Shown: in pieces, positions 1 to 5,792 of the stretch
Layout: every line of letters begins with the position of its first letter
How positions within the stretch are numbered: the first letter of the stretch is position 1
DNA from: Kiritimatiellia bacterium
Lineage (GTDB): Bacteria > Verrucomicrobiota > Kiritimatiellia > RFP12 > UBA1067
NCBI GenBank assembly: GCA_028701555.1
Contig: JAQVQN010000150.1
Coordinates: forward strand, 1 to 6,364
Direction of reading: 5' to 3'
Length of the DNA stretch: 6,364 nt
Notes under the pieces: generated by a model
Seen by the model: the letters and a program-made list of their open reading frames with translations, nothing else
What the model was told of the DNA's origin: nothing
The model's database searches: none
Made by a program: the position numbers and the translations under genes

Positions 1-29
1 CATGTGCGCGCCACATCGGCGAACGTCAT
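1..29 (-). CDS. Possible start of a further operon gene, cut by the window edge
   Basis: An ATG at 29-27 overlaps the TGA stop of the preceding 137-residue gene in the pattern ATGA. It opens a frame that reads M-T-F-A-D-V-A-R-T before running off the left edge. The same ATGA arrangement is used between two other genes of this strand (at 2318-2321), which makes translational coupling plausible. No good Shine-Dalgarno sequence lies just upstream, and nine residues are too few to identify a product, so this rests on position alone. It could equally be a chance ATG. Confidence 0.35.
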
Positions 30-439
30 GCCCGCATCAGTAAGGCATCCTCAATACCCTCAAACACCGCAGTAGTCTGCTGCTCGCGCGATGCTTGAAT
101 GTCAGGCGGCAGCACTCCAGTCAACAAGCAGTAATCGGCGTAGTCATCTGCATAATAAACTCCGACGGTACAGTCATGGCGCCGGACTAGGCGCACTTCA
201 CAGCCATCGGCCAAAAAACGCTGGTACACAGGCGGCAGACCGCCGCTGCCGCCACAAAGCCACAACTGCGGCACATCAGTTCCTTTCGCCCCCACAGCAG
301 CGCTTGTCAACTGCGCACGACTGCCCCACCCGGTCTGTGAAAGCACCTGCCCACGGGAAACGACAGGCACGCCTGCCGCAATATCTAGTTCACCCATCTC
401 GTGACGCCTAGCCACGCCCCCGCAATAGAAATCCCTCAT
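26..439 (-). CDS. Unrecognised 137-residue protein downstream of a propeller-cytochrome gene
   Basis: I do not recognise this family. The start at 439 is well supported: the minus strand reads AGGGG seven bases before the ATG, and the gene lies 10 bp after the stop of the cytochrome gene. There is no signal peptide or membrane segment, so it is probably cytosolic. It has five cysteines (residues 6, 62, 80, 90 and 104), not in a CxxC or CxxCH arrangement. The most structured-looking part is LWLCGGSGGLPP (59-70), followed by a short strand-like stretch (CEVRLV, 80-85) and an acidic aromatic patch, YYADDYADYC (95-104). A hydrophobic stretch followed by GG-S/G and then LP loosely recalls the adenosine-binding loop near the C-terminus of actin/Hsp70-fold proteins. 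If so, this would be only a fragment of such a fold, so I do not assign it. A 106-codon plus-strand frame over the same DNA looks like its shadow. Function unknown. Confidence 0.6.
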   Translation of the reverse strand: MRDFYCGGVARRHEMGELDIAAGVPVVSRGQVLSQTGWGSRAQLTSAAVGAKGTDVPQLWLCGGSGGLPPVYQRFLADGCEVRLVRRHDCTVGVYYADDYADYCLLTGVLPPDIQASREQQTTAVFEGIEDALLMRA

Positions 440-446
440 AACTTTA

Positions 447-451
447 CCCCT
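447..451 (-). promoter_or_regulatory. Ribosome binding site of the 137-residue gene
   Basis: The minus strand reads AGGGG here, seven bases before the ATG at 439. It shares bases with the TAG stop codon of the upstream cytochrome gene (450-452), so a ribosome finishing that gene ends on the next gene's binding site. This supports the 439 start and favours coupled translation. Confidence 0.6.
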
Positions 452-2321
452 ACTGTGACAAGATAAACTCGGCCAGTGCCTTGATCTCCTTGGGCTTCAA
501 ATCCTTTGTGCGGCCATGCCTGTCATCCGGATTGAAGATGGCAAACAACTCTTCCATGGTCAATGCCCGCCCATCGTAAAGATAAGGGCCCGATCGCCAG
601 ATCTCGACCAGCATAGGCGTGTCAAAAGCCGTGCCGGCCTCATTGCCCACCCCCAAACCCAAATCGTATTTGCGCAGGTTTGTGAAAAGCTTCTCGCCTT
701 GCGGTCCGGTCTTTTCGGCAGGATGGCACTCCGCGCAGCCGGAGGCTTTGTAAATTTTCGCGCCGGTCTTGGCTGTTTTTGACAGACTACCCTTCACGAG
801 GTACGGACTTGGCACAGGCTTCAGAGACATCACATACTCGTCAACGCACAAAGCGTCTTCTTCCGAACGAACCACGAACTGTATGTGGGTCATGCCTTTG
901 CGGTTGCATGCTTGCATGTCAGGCCGTATGCCCGTGACCATGGTTGGCGGAGTCAGGTGCGAATACAGCATGCTCTTAGTCTGCTTGGGATTGCCGATCC
1001 CGTCGTTCAGCAAATCCCAATTAAGCCCGTCGGCACGGCCGTCGGGATGACAACTGGCGCAGCTCTGCCATTGCTGGAAACACATGATGCCGTCATTAAA
1101 AAGCATCTCGCCGCGACGCACACGGTCTGCAGACAAGTCAATCGGCTCACCTAGCGCAATTTTTTCCGCCCGCAACACCACCCCGTCCAGGTCTACCGAC
1201 ACCAGCGAGTCCGCGAAATACAATGCTGCATAAACCACCGAGCCCACGGTTGTAACGCCCCGCGGGCCGTCGCCCTCTAGCTTAACACGGCGACGCACCC
1301 CTACGAGGAATGAAAGGTCGTTGGGCACGTCAGCGCCGGACTTTGTAACCTCTGTGACCTTCTCGCCCTTGGCGGCCCGATCCAGACGTTCATGCATTGC
1401 GAGACGGTCGATCACACTGATCTCGCGCGTTCCAGCATGAGCCACAATCAGTCTTTTGCCGTCAGCCGTCACAGCCACACCCCAAGGGTTGGCCGCGCCC
1501 AAGTCTACATCGTCAAGCAGAACAGTATTGACATACTCACCACTCTCGCCGTCAAACACGCTTAAGCCCGCCGTGTTCATCCAACCGCGTTCGAGCTGCG
1601 TGGTCGGCAACTGATATCTGCCGAAGGTATGCGTCACATATATATGCTTGCCATCCGGTGCCGCGCACATGCCGCGCACTCCGGTAGAACCGTTCGGCAG
1701 CATTACGTTTTGCACAAGCTTGAAAGTGCCGGTGTCAATAACCGAGACTGCTGCGGCAACGACCTCGTCTGTAGACCGGCAACTCGGCAGATGATTGGCC
1801 ACGAACAGCAGGCGACCGCCAGCGCCCAGTGCCGCCGTGTGCGGTTCTCTGGGCACCGCAAGCACACCCGCGACCTTTAGCCGGCGGCCTACGTCGACTG
1901 CCATGACAGTGTTGTCAAAACGATTCAGCACATAAACTGTCTTGCCGTCTGCGCTGACTACAGGCGACAGCGGCGTGTGCCCGACCGCCACCTTTGCCAA
2001 AACTTTGCCGCCCGGATCCAGCTTGAGCAGTTCTCCGCCTACCGCGCCCGCAGTCACAAAAATTGCCCCGTCTCCCGCAGTCGCCACCCCGGAGGGATTG
2101 CTCTTCAACCGCCATTCCGTTTGAACCTGCCTTTTTTCAAGGTCTACAAGCAACAGATTTCCCGCTGTCGCCGCCGTGACATACAGCGTCTTGCAGTCCG
2201 GCGACACCGCCATATATTCCGGCGAGAGATAAACACGCGCTTGTCCGTAAAACGCCGCCGCCATCAACGACACACTAGCAATTGTCCGCACCATCCTCTG
2301 TCCGACCGATCCTAAAATCAT
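450..2321 (-). CDS. Exported seven-bladed beta-propeller fused to a di-heme cytochrome c module
   Basis: A 623-residue protein that probably transfers electrons outside the cytoplasmic membrane; its substrate is unknown. Residues 1-28 look like a signal peptide (basic start, hydrophobic SVSLMAAAF, likely cut after YGQA). Residues about 30-385 carry seven YVTN-type strands about 40-70 apart: YVTA 47, FVTA 88, YVLN 130, FVAN 173, YVTH 228, IVAH 292, YAAL 364. These predict a seven-bladed propeller. Residues about 395-623 form a cytochrome region with two covalent heme sites, CASCH (421-425) and CAECH (529-533). Its C-terminal segment SGPYLYDGRALTMEELF (577-593) matches the end of di-heme cytochrome c peroxidase/MauG-like proteins. 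The start at 2321 overlaps the TGA of the DAHP synthase gene (ATGA) and has a strong GGAGG five bases upstream. Peroxidase activity cannot be assumed, because I cannot assign the distal heme ligands. Maturation would need a cytochrome c assembly system encoded elsewhere. Confidence 0.9.
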   Translation of the reverse strand: MILGSVGQRMVRTIASVSLMAAAFYGQARVYLSPEYMAVSPDCKTLYVTAATAGNLLLVDLEKRQVQTEWRLKSNPSGVATAGDGAIFVTAGAVGGELLKLDPGGKVLAKVAVGHTPLSPVVSADGKTVYVLNRFDNTVMAVDVGRRLKVAGVLAVPREPHTAALGAGGRLLFVANHLPSCRSTDEVVAAAVSVIDTGTFKLVQNVMLPNGSTGVRGMCAAPDGKHIYVTHTFGRYQLPTTQLERGWMNTAGLSVFDGESGEYVNTVLLDDVDLGAANPWGVAVTADGKRLIVAHAGTREISVIDRLAMHERLDRAAKGEKVTEVTKSGADVPNDLSFLVGVRRRVKLEGDGPRGVTTVGSVVYAALYFADSLVSVDLDGVVLRAEKIALGEPIDLSADRVRRGEMLFNDGIMCFQQWQSCASCHPDGRADGLNWDLLNDGIGNPKQTKSMLYSHLTPPTMVTGIRPDMQACNRKGMTHIQFVVRSEEDALCVDEYVMSLKPVPSPYLVKGSLSKTAKTGAKIYKASGCAECHPAEKTGPQGEKLFTNLRKYDLGLGVGNEAGTAFDTPMLVEIWRSGPYLYDGRALTMEELFAIFNPDDRHGRTKDLKPKEIKALAEFILSQ

Positions 2322-3124
2322 ACAATCCTCCCCACCGCCTTGGCCACAGCCCGCAACTCGATGATCGCTTTATTGAACATCTCTGGCGATAAACTCTGCT
2401 CTCCGTCGCATAAGGCCTGATCCGGATGCGCATGTACCTCCATCATCAGGCCGTCAGCGCCACAGGCTACCGCCGCCCTTGCCATGGCCGGCACCAACGC
2501 AGCCCTGCCCGTGGCATGGCTGGGATCAACCAGCACCGGCAACCACGTGCGCTCCTTCAACAACGGCACGGCACTTAGATCCAGCGTGAAACGCAAGGCA
2601 TTCTCGAACGTACGTATGCCGCGTTCGCAAAGCACCACTTCGCGGGCACCTGCGTTCAAAACATATTCGGCGGCTAAAAGATGTTCTTGAAGAGTCGCGC
2701 TCATGCCGCGCTTGATCAGCACGGCCTTGCCGCTGGCGCCGACTGCCTTCAGCAACGCGGTATTATGCATGTTGCGGGATCCTACCTGAAGCATATCCGC
2801 CACAGCGGCCACCTCCGCGACTTGCGCTGTGTCCAGAACCTCCGTAACCACCGGCAGCCCGGTCTTTTCGCGCGCTTCCGCCAATATCGCCAAACCTTCC
2901 GAGCACAAACCTTGGAACGAGTATGGTGATGCCCGGGGCTTAAAAGCTCCGCCTCGCAAAAACTTCGCGCCGGCTTCCTTTACGGCCAAGGCGGTCTCCA
3001 GCATCTGCCCACGGCTCTCAACCGTGCATGGGCCAGCGATTATAATCAATTCAGAACCGCCGAAAGTTACCCCGCAGACGTTGACTCGCGTTTCCCCCTC
3101 AACGTTATGTTTATCAAAAATCAT
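2318..3124 (-). CDS. aroF: 3-deoxy-7-phosphoheptulonate (DAHP) synthase, short type I-beta
   Basis: It condenses phosphoenolpyruvate and erythrose-4-phosphate to DAHP, the first step of the shikimate pathway to aromatic amino acids, in the cytoplasm. The 268-residue TIM-barrel shows the family signatures in order: IIIAGPCTVES (27-37), LRGGAFKPRASPYSFQG (56-72), QVGSRNMHN (113-121), LIKRGMSAT (136-144), LCERGIRTFE (165-174), LPVLVDPSHATGR (195-207) and GLMMEVH (225-231). By analogy with the Pyrococcus enzyme, the divalent metal would be held by Cys33, His203, Glu229 and Asp240, all present. The FKPR..PYSFQG segment separates it from the related KDO-8-phosphate synthase. There is no N-terminal ACT or ferredoxin-like domain and no chorismate mutase domain, so classical allosteric feedback through a fused domain is not expected. 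The ATG at 3124 gives the usual minimal length, but its only purine-rich sequence (AAGGG) directly abuts the start codon. It is the first gene of the left operon and its stop overlaps the next start. Confidence 0.95.
   Translation of the reverse strand: MIFDKHNVEGETRVNVCGVTFGGSELIIIAGPCTVESRGQMLETALAVKEAGAKFLRGGAFKPRASPYSFQGLCSEGLAILAEAREKTGLPVVTEVLDTAQVAEVAAVADMLQVGSRNMHNTALLKAVGASGKAVLIKRGMSATLQEHLLAAEYVLNAGAREVVLCERGIRTFENALRFTLDLSAVPLLKERTWLPVLVDPSHATGRAALVPAMARAAVACGADGLMMEVHAHPDQALCDGEQSLSPEMFNKAIIELRAVAKAVGRIV
2327..2331 (-). promoter_or_regulatory. Strong Shine-Dalgarno of the propeller-cytochrome gene
   Basis: The minus strand reads GGAGG five bases before the ATG at 2321, inside the last codons of the DAHP synthase gene. 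It decides in favour of the 2321 start over the in-frame ATG nine codons later (residue 10), although that alternative would also leave a good signal peptide. Confidence 0.75.
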
Positions 3125-3162
3125 CCCTTATTCATCATTGTCACACTGTACAAAACCCCAAA

Positions 3163-3189
3163 GTAAAGGTCTCAGTCTTTACAGTAAAG
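3163..3189. repeat. Alternating GTAAAG/CTTTAC array, operator-like or hairpin-forming
   Basis: On the plus strand the array reads GTAAAG (3163-3168), eight bases, CTTTAC (3177-3182), one base, GTAAAG (3184-3189). The last two arms form a perfect 13-base palindrome with one central base, typical in shape of a protein-binding site. The first two arms form a six-base-pair stem with an eight-base loop in RNA from either strand. A fourth copy (CTTTAC, 3267-3272) touches the candidate -10 box of the DAHP synthase promoter. The array lies in the predicted leader of that operon. The DNA pattern is seen directly; a regulatory role is inferred. Confidence 0.4.
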
Positions 3190-3260
3190 CCGGATTATCG
3201 TGCTGTAGTCTCTTCCCCCTCAAAACCATCACAGGCCAACCCGACTAACAACTAATTTCG

Positions 3261-3288
3261 CTTATACTTTACCTCAACAGTCCGTCAG
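3261..3288 (-). promoter_or_regulatory. Candidate sigma-70-type promoter for the DAHP synthase operon
   Basis: Read on the minus strand, CTGACG (3288-3283, four of six to TTGACA) is followed after 16 bases by TATAAG (3266-3261, five of six to TATAAT). Transcription would start near 3254 and leave a leader of about 130 bases before the ATG at 3124. A GTAAAG hexamer (3272-3267) abuts the -10 box, where a repressor could act. This is based on consensus matching only. Confidence 0.45.
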
Positions 3289-3334
3289 AAAGCAATCCAA
3301 TATTAGCCTTCAGCAGCCCAGTTGCAACTTTGCT

Positions 3335-3363
3335 TTGCTTTCGCAACGCCGCTGCCCTATTAT
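3335..3363 (+). promoter_or_regulatory. Candidate start-proximal promoter of rsmB
   Basis: TTGCTT (3335-3340, three of six to the -35 consensus) is separated by 17 bases from TATTAT (3358-3363, five of six to the -10 consensus). A start 6-8 bases after the -10 box would fall at about 3370-3372, at or within two bases of the rsmB ATG (3372). The absence of any Shine-Dalgarno sequence before that ATG fits a leaderless message. The -35 match is weak, so this is tentative. Confidence 0.3.
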
Positions 3364-3371
3364 TCCCGCAC

Positions 3372-4604
3372 ATGAGTTCCAGACGCGAAGCCATATTTGT
3401 AATAACCAACTGGCTGCAGACCAAGTCCTTCCCGGATCGGCTGATCAGCAATTCGTCCGACCGCGCCTTCGTCACGGATCTAGTCTACACCACCGTGCGC
3501 CGCTACCGCACCCTAGACTGGGCTGTGCGAAAGTTCGTCAAAAAAATGCCGCAGGGCGAGACTGGTGCCGCGCTGCTGACCGGTGCCTGCCAGATCCTGT
3601 TCATGCCCGACGTGGCCGACTACGCCGCCGTGAACGAGAGCGTCGAGGCCGCCAAAATAGCGTCGCAAAAAACCGCCGGCCTGGTCAACGGCGTGCTGCG
3701 CAACCTGCTGCGCCAGCGCGACGCCGTGCTGGCCGATCTCGCCGTCCAGCCGATCGGCATCCGGCTCTCGCATCCCGACGCGCTGGTCACGCGCTGGCTC
3801 GAACGCTTCGGCGCGGCAGAGACCGCCGCGCTCTGCGAGTGGAACAACACCCCCGCCGAAACCTTCCTCGCCTACCCCTCGCCTGCCGCAACCCTTTCAC
3901 CCTCGCCAGCGCAGCCGCTTGAAAGCCTTTTCACCCCGCTGCCGCGCGGCACACGCGTCGAAGACGCGCCGGGCTACGCCGAAGGCACATTCATCGTGCA
4001 GGACCCCGCCACCGCCGCCAGTCTGGAGCTGCTGGACGCGCGCCTGGGCTTGCGGGTGCTGGACGCCTGCGCCGCCCCCGGGGGCAAAACCGTGCAGATC
4101 GCCTGGCGCATGGGCCCTCCGACCTCCGAGAACCATGCGCTGGTGGCGCTTGACCTGCATGATGACCGCCTGGCGACACTGCGTACCAACCTTGAGCGGA
4201 CGCGTCAGACATGGGTCACTACCGCAAAAGCCGATTTGACAGATGACCCGCAAAGCCTATGGGAAAGGTTCGGCCTTTTTGACCGCATCCTACTGGACGC
4301 GCCATGTTCCAACACCGGTGTTTTACGCCGCCGGCCTGATGCCCGCTGGCGCTGGACCACCAAGCGCATGAAACAACTGGCCGCCACACAGTTTCAGATG
4401 CTAGAAAACCTGCTGCCCCTGCTGGCCCCCGGTGGACGCTTGGTATACTCCACGTGCAGTCTGGAGCAGGAAGAAAACCGCCGCCAGATCACCCTGCTGC
4501 GCAAAGACCATCCAGAAATTGCATGCGTGGCCGTAGAAGAGCGCATTCCGACACGTTCAAAAACCGATGGAGCCTTCGTCTGCGCCCTCGAATGCCAGCC
4601 CTAA
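3372..4604 (+). CDS. rsmB: 16S rRNA (cytosine-C5) methyltransferase, RsmB family
   Basis: It is expected to methylate C967 (E. coli numbering) of 16S rRNA using S-adenosylmethionine. The 410-residue protein has the two-part family layout. A NusB-like RNA-binding domain (about 1-125) includes the typical SSDRAFVTDLVYTTVRRY (28-45) and YAAVNESVEAAK (84-95). A Rossmann-type methyltransferase domain runs from about 205 to the end. Motif I is LDACAAPGGKT (230-240) and the acidic ribose contact is probably Asp261 in VALDLH. DAPCSNTGVLRRRPD carries Cys312, and STCSLEQEEN carries Cys362, the expected nucleophile. The NusB-like domain favours RsmB over RsmF-type enzymes. The frame extends upstream to a TTG at 3330, but the ATG at 3372 matches where the family begins (SSRREAIFVI). 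No Shine-Dalgarno precedes it. The stop TAA overlaps the convergent lepB stop. The middle of the gene is markedly more GC-rich than its 3' third. Confidence 0.93.
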   Translation: MSSRREAIFVITNWLQTKSFPDRLISNSSDRAFVTDLVYTTVRRYRTLDWAVRKFVKKMPQGETGAALLTGACQILFMPDVADYAAVNESVEAAKIASQKTAGLVNGVLRNLLRQRDAVLADLAVQPIGIRLSHPDALVTRWLERFGAAETAALCEWNNTPAETFLAYPSPAATLSPSPAQPLESLFTPLPRGTRVEDAPGYAEGTFIVQDPATAASLELLDARLGLRVLDACAAPGGKTVQIAWRMGPPTSENHALVALDLHDDRLATLRTNLERTRQTWVTTAKADLTDDPQSLWERFGLFDRILLDAPCSNTGVLRRRPDARWRWTTKRMKQLAATQFQMLENLLPLLAPGGRLVYSTCSLEQEENRRQITLLRKDHPEIACVAVEERIPTRSKTDGAFVCALECQP

Positions 4605-5767
4605 CGTATCCGTCCCACACGCGGCGAGGTAAAAGGCCAGTAAACCACCGTGGCCGGACCCAGCAGATTGCGTTCAGGCACTGGCCCCCAGTAGCGGCTG
4701 TCGAAACTGTTGAAAGAGTTGTCGCCCATCGCGTAATACTGGTCACCCTTCAATTTCACGAGGTCGTTCTCATCCGCCAGAGACTTGCCCGGCAAAAACA
4801 CCTGACGTGTTCCGCTAGGGTTGAAGCCGGAATATGCCGGGCCGCCGAACCTCACCGGCTCCCTGCCGGCTATCTGCGCCATGCGCGCCGGTTCCCTGAC
4901 AATCTTTCCGTCAACGATCAAGTCAGGTGCCTTGATCCTGATCGACTCGTTCGGCAGTCCGGTCATGCGTTTGATGTAGTGCGTACCCTGCTGCAGGGCA
5001 GTGATGCCGTTTGTTGAAAAAACCATGATCTCGCCGCGCCGCGGATGCCTGAAGTTCCACAGCCAACGGTTTACAAAAACGAAATCGCCCGAGATCACGG
5101 CGCCACACCACAACAGATCCCCCTCCTTAACCACCGCGCCGTTGCTGGCCCCGTTTTTCAAACGCAGCGGGCGCCGGTACTCGTCGGTCTCAACCGCGTC
5201 GCTAGGCACATAGTGCGGCACGCCAGCGACCACCACCGGCACGTATCCAGGCTTCTTGCTGCTGTCGCTGGGCATGAAATGAACCGTGCCAGAGGCTTTC
5301 GCGCGCACGACATTGAGCGACTCGCCGGTTGCCAGCCATTTGAAGAACTTTAAAGGCTGGCGATCCAACAGCGTCGCGCTATCCGGCGACCGCGTTTCAG
5401 AATGGATGCCGTACAGCGTCGGCTGCATAGATCCCGTCGGGATCTTGAAAGGCTGATAGAAATATGCGCGGAAAGCCATGGCCACAGATATCGCCACCAC
5501 GAGCACGTCGAAGTTCTCGCGAAAACCCGCCATCGGCTTGGGCGGGTTCAGCTTGTTAAGACAGGCTTCAAGTTCAGCCCCCTTAGCCTCCATGGTCGCT
5601 ACGTCACCAGCCCTGTATGCCGCTGCGGCATTATTCTGGTGCTCGCCAAGTAAGGCCAGCTCGCCAGCGTTCATGATGTCCTCGCGGCTGCACCGCAAGG
5701 TCTGCGCACTGTGCAACACGGCCTTCAACTGTTTCCTGACCTTCCGCCTTTTCAAATAAGTCATCAT
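4601..5767 (-). CDS. lepB: Signal peptidase I with long N-terminus and large insertion
   Basis: A membrane-bound Ser/Lys protease of family S26 that removes signal peptides from exported proteins. Counting from the ATG at 5767 (388 residues), one likely transmembrane segment lies at about 86-102. Box B, FKIPTGSMQPTLYG, follows directly with catalytic Ser113. Later come GDFVFVNRW and HPRRGEIMVFS (box C), HYIKRMTGLPNESI with catalytic Lys266 (box D), and MGDNSFNSFDSRYWGPVP (box E, GDN 348-350, DSR 356-358). Two things are unusual: about 85 mostly hydrophilic residues before the membrane segment, probably cytosolic and alpha-helical, and about 105 extra residues between boxes B and C, so Ser and Lys are 153 apart against 55 in E. 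coli (Ser90, Lys145). The start is the ATG at 5767, with GAAGG seven bases upstream, rather than the TTG at 5773. It lies 25 bp after lepA, probably in the same transcript. The propeller-cytochrome of this window is a plausible substrate. Confidence 0.95.
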   Translation of the reverse strand: MMTYLKRRKVRKQLKAVLHSAQTLRCSREDIMNAGELALLGEHQNNAAAAYRAGDVATMEAKGAELEACLNKLNPPKPMAGFRENFDVLVVAISVAMAFRAYFYQPFKIPTGSMQPTLYGIHSETRSPDSATLLDRQPLKFFKWLATGESLNVVRAKASGTVHFMPSDSSKKPGYVPVVVAGVPHYVPSDAVETDEYRRPLRLKNGASNGAVVKEGDLLWCGAVISGDFVFVNRWLWNFRHPRRGEIMVFSTNGITALQQGTHYIKRMTGLPNESIRIKAPDLIVDGKIVREPARMAQIAGREPVRFGGPAYSGFNPSGTRQVFLPGKSLADENDLVKLKGDQYYAMGDNSFNSFDSRYWGPVPERNLLGPATVVYWPFTSPRVGRIR

Positions 5768-5774
5768 AATCAAA

Positions 5775-5779
5775 CCTTC
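5775..5779 (-). promoter_or_regulatory. Ribosome binding site of lepB
   Basis: The minus strand reads GAAGG seven bases before the ATG at 5767, in the 25 bp gap after the lepA stop. The ATG at 5764 would be ten bases away, and a TTG at 5773 would be only one base away, so the 5767 start is preferred. Confidence 0.55.
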
Positions 5780-5792
5780 GCTTGCCCCATCC

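Larger units (their letters stand above)
3125..3371. other. Divergent intergenic region between aroF and rsmB
   Basis: This is the only sizeable non-coding stretch of the window (247 bp), and it is more AT-rich than its flanks. It must contain the control signals for both divergent units. Besides the hexamer array and the candidate promoters it has an eight-base palindrome, GTTGCAAC (3321-3328). A further GCAAC (3343-3347) could pair with its first half. I see no tRNA, no riboswitch I can name and no intrinsic terminator. Two tiny frames lie on the aroF side, a 16-codon one at 3229-3179 and a five-codon one at 3138-3121. Neither has a ribosome binding site or a run of aromatic codons. Confidence 0.7.

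Noticed and set aside
91..411. A 106-codon plus-strand frame opposite the 137-residue gene
   Set aside because: It lacks a plausible binding site and has a low-complexity basic composition. The minus-strand gene has an operon position and a good binding site.
3179..3229. A 16-codon frame in the aroF leader as an attenuator peptide
   Set aside because: It has no ribosome binding site and no Phe, Tyr or Trp codons, so it does not look like an aromatic attenuation peptide.
3263..3268. TATACT as the -10 box of rsmB
   Set aside because: No recognisable -35 sequence lies 16-18 bases upstream and there is no extended -10, so it is weaker than the start-proximal candidate.
3321..3347. GTTGC...GCAAC inverted repeat as a terminator
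   Set aside because: It has only five base pairs, no T-run follows, and it sits between divergent starts rather than after a gene.
3330..3371. TTG at 3330 as the rsmB start, adding 14 residues
   Set aside because: The extra residues are not typical of the family, and the ATG at 3372 matches the usual N-terminus. There is no binding site for either start.
3335..3922. A 195-codon second plus-strand frame within rsmB
   Set aside because: It is arginine-rich and overlaps a clearly conserved enzyme in another frame, as expected of a shadow in GC-rich DNA.
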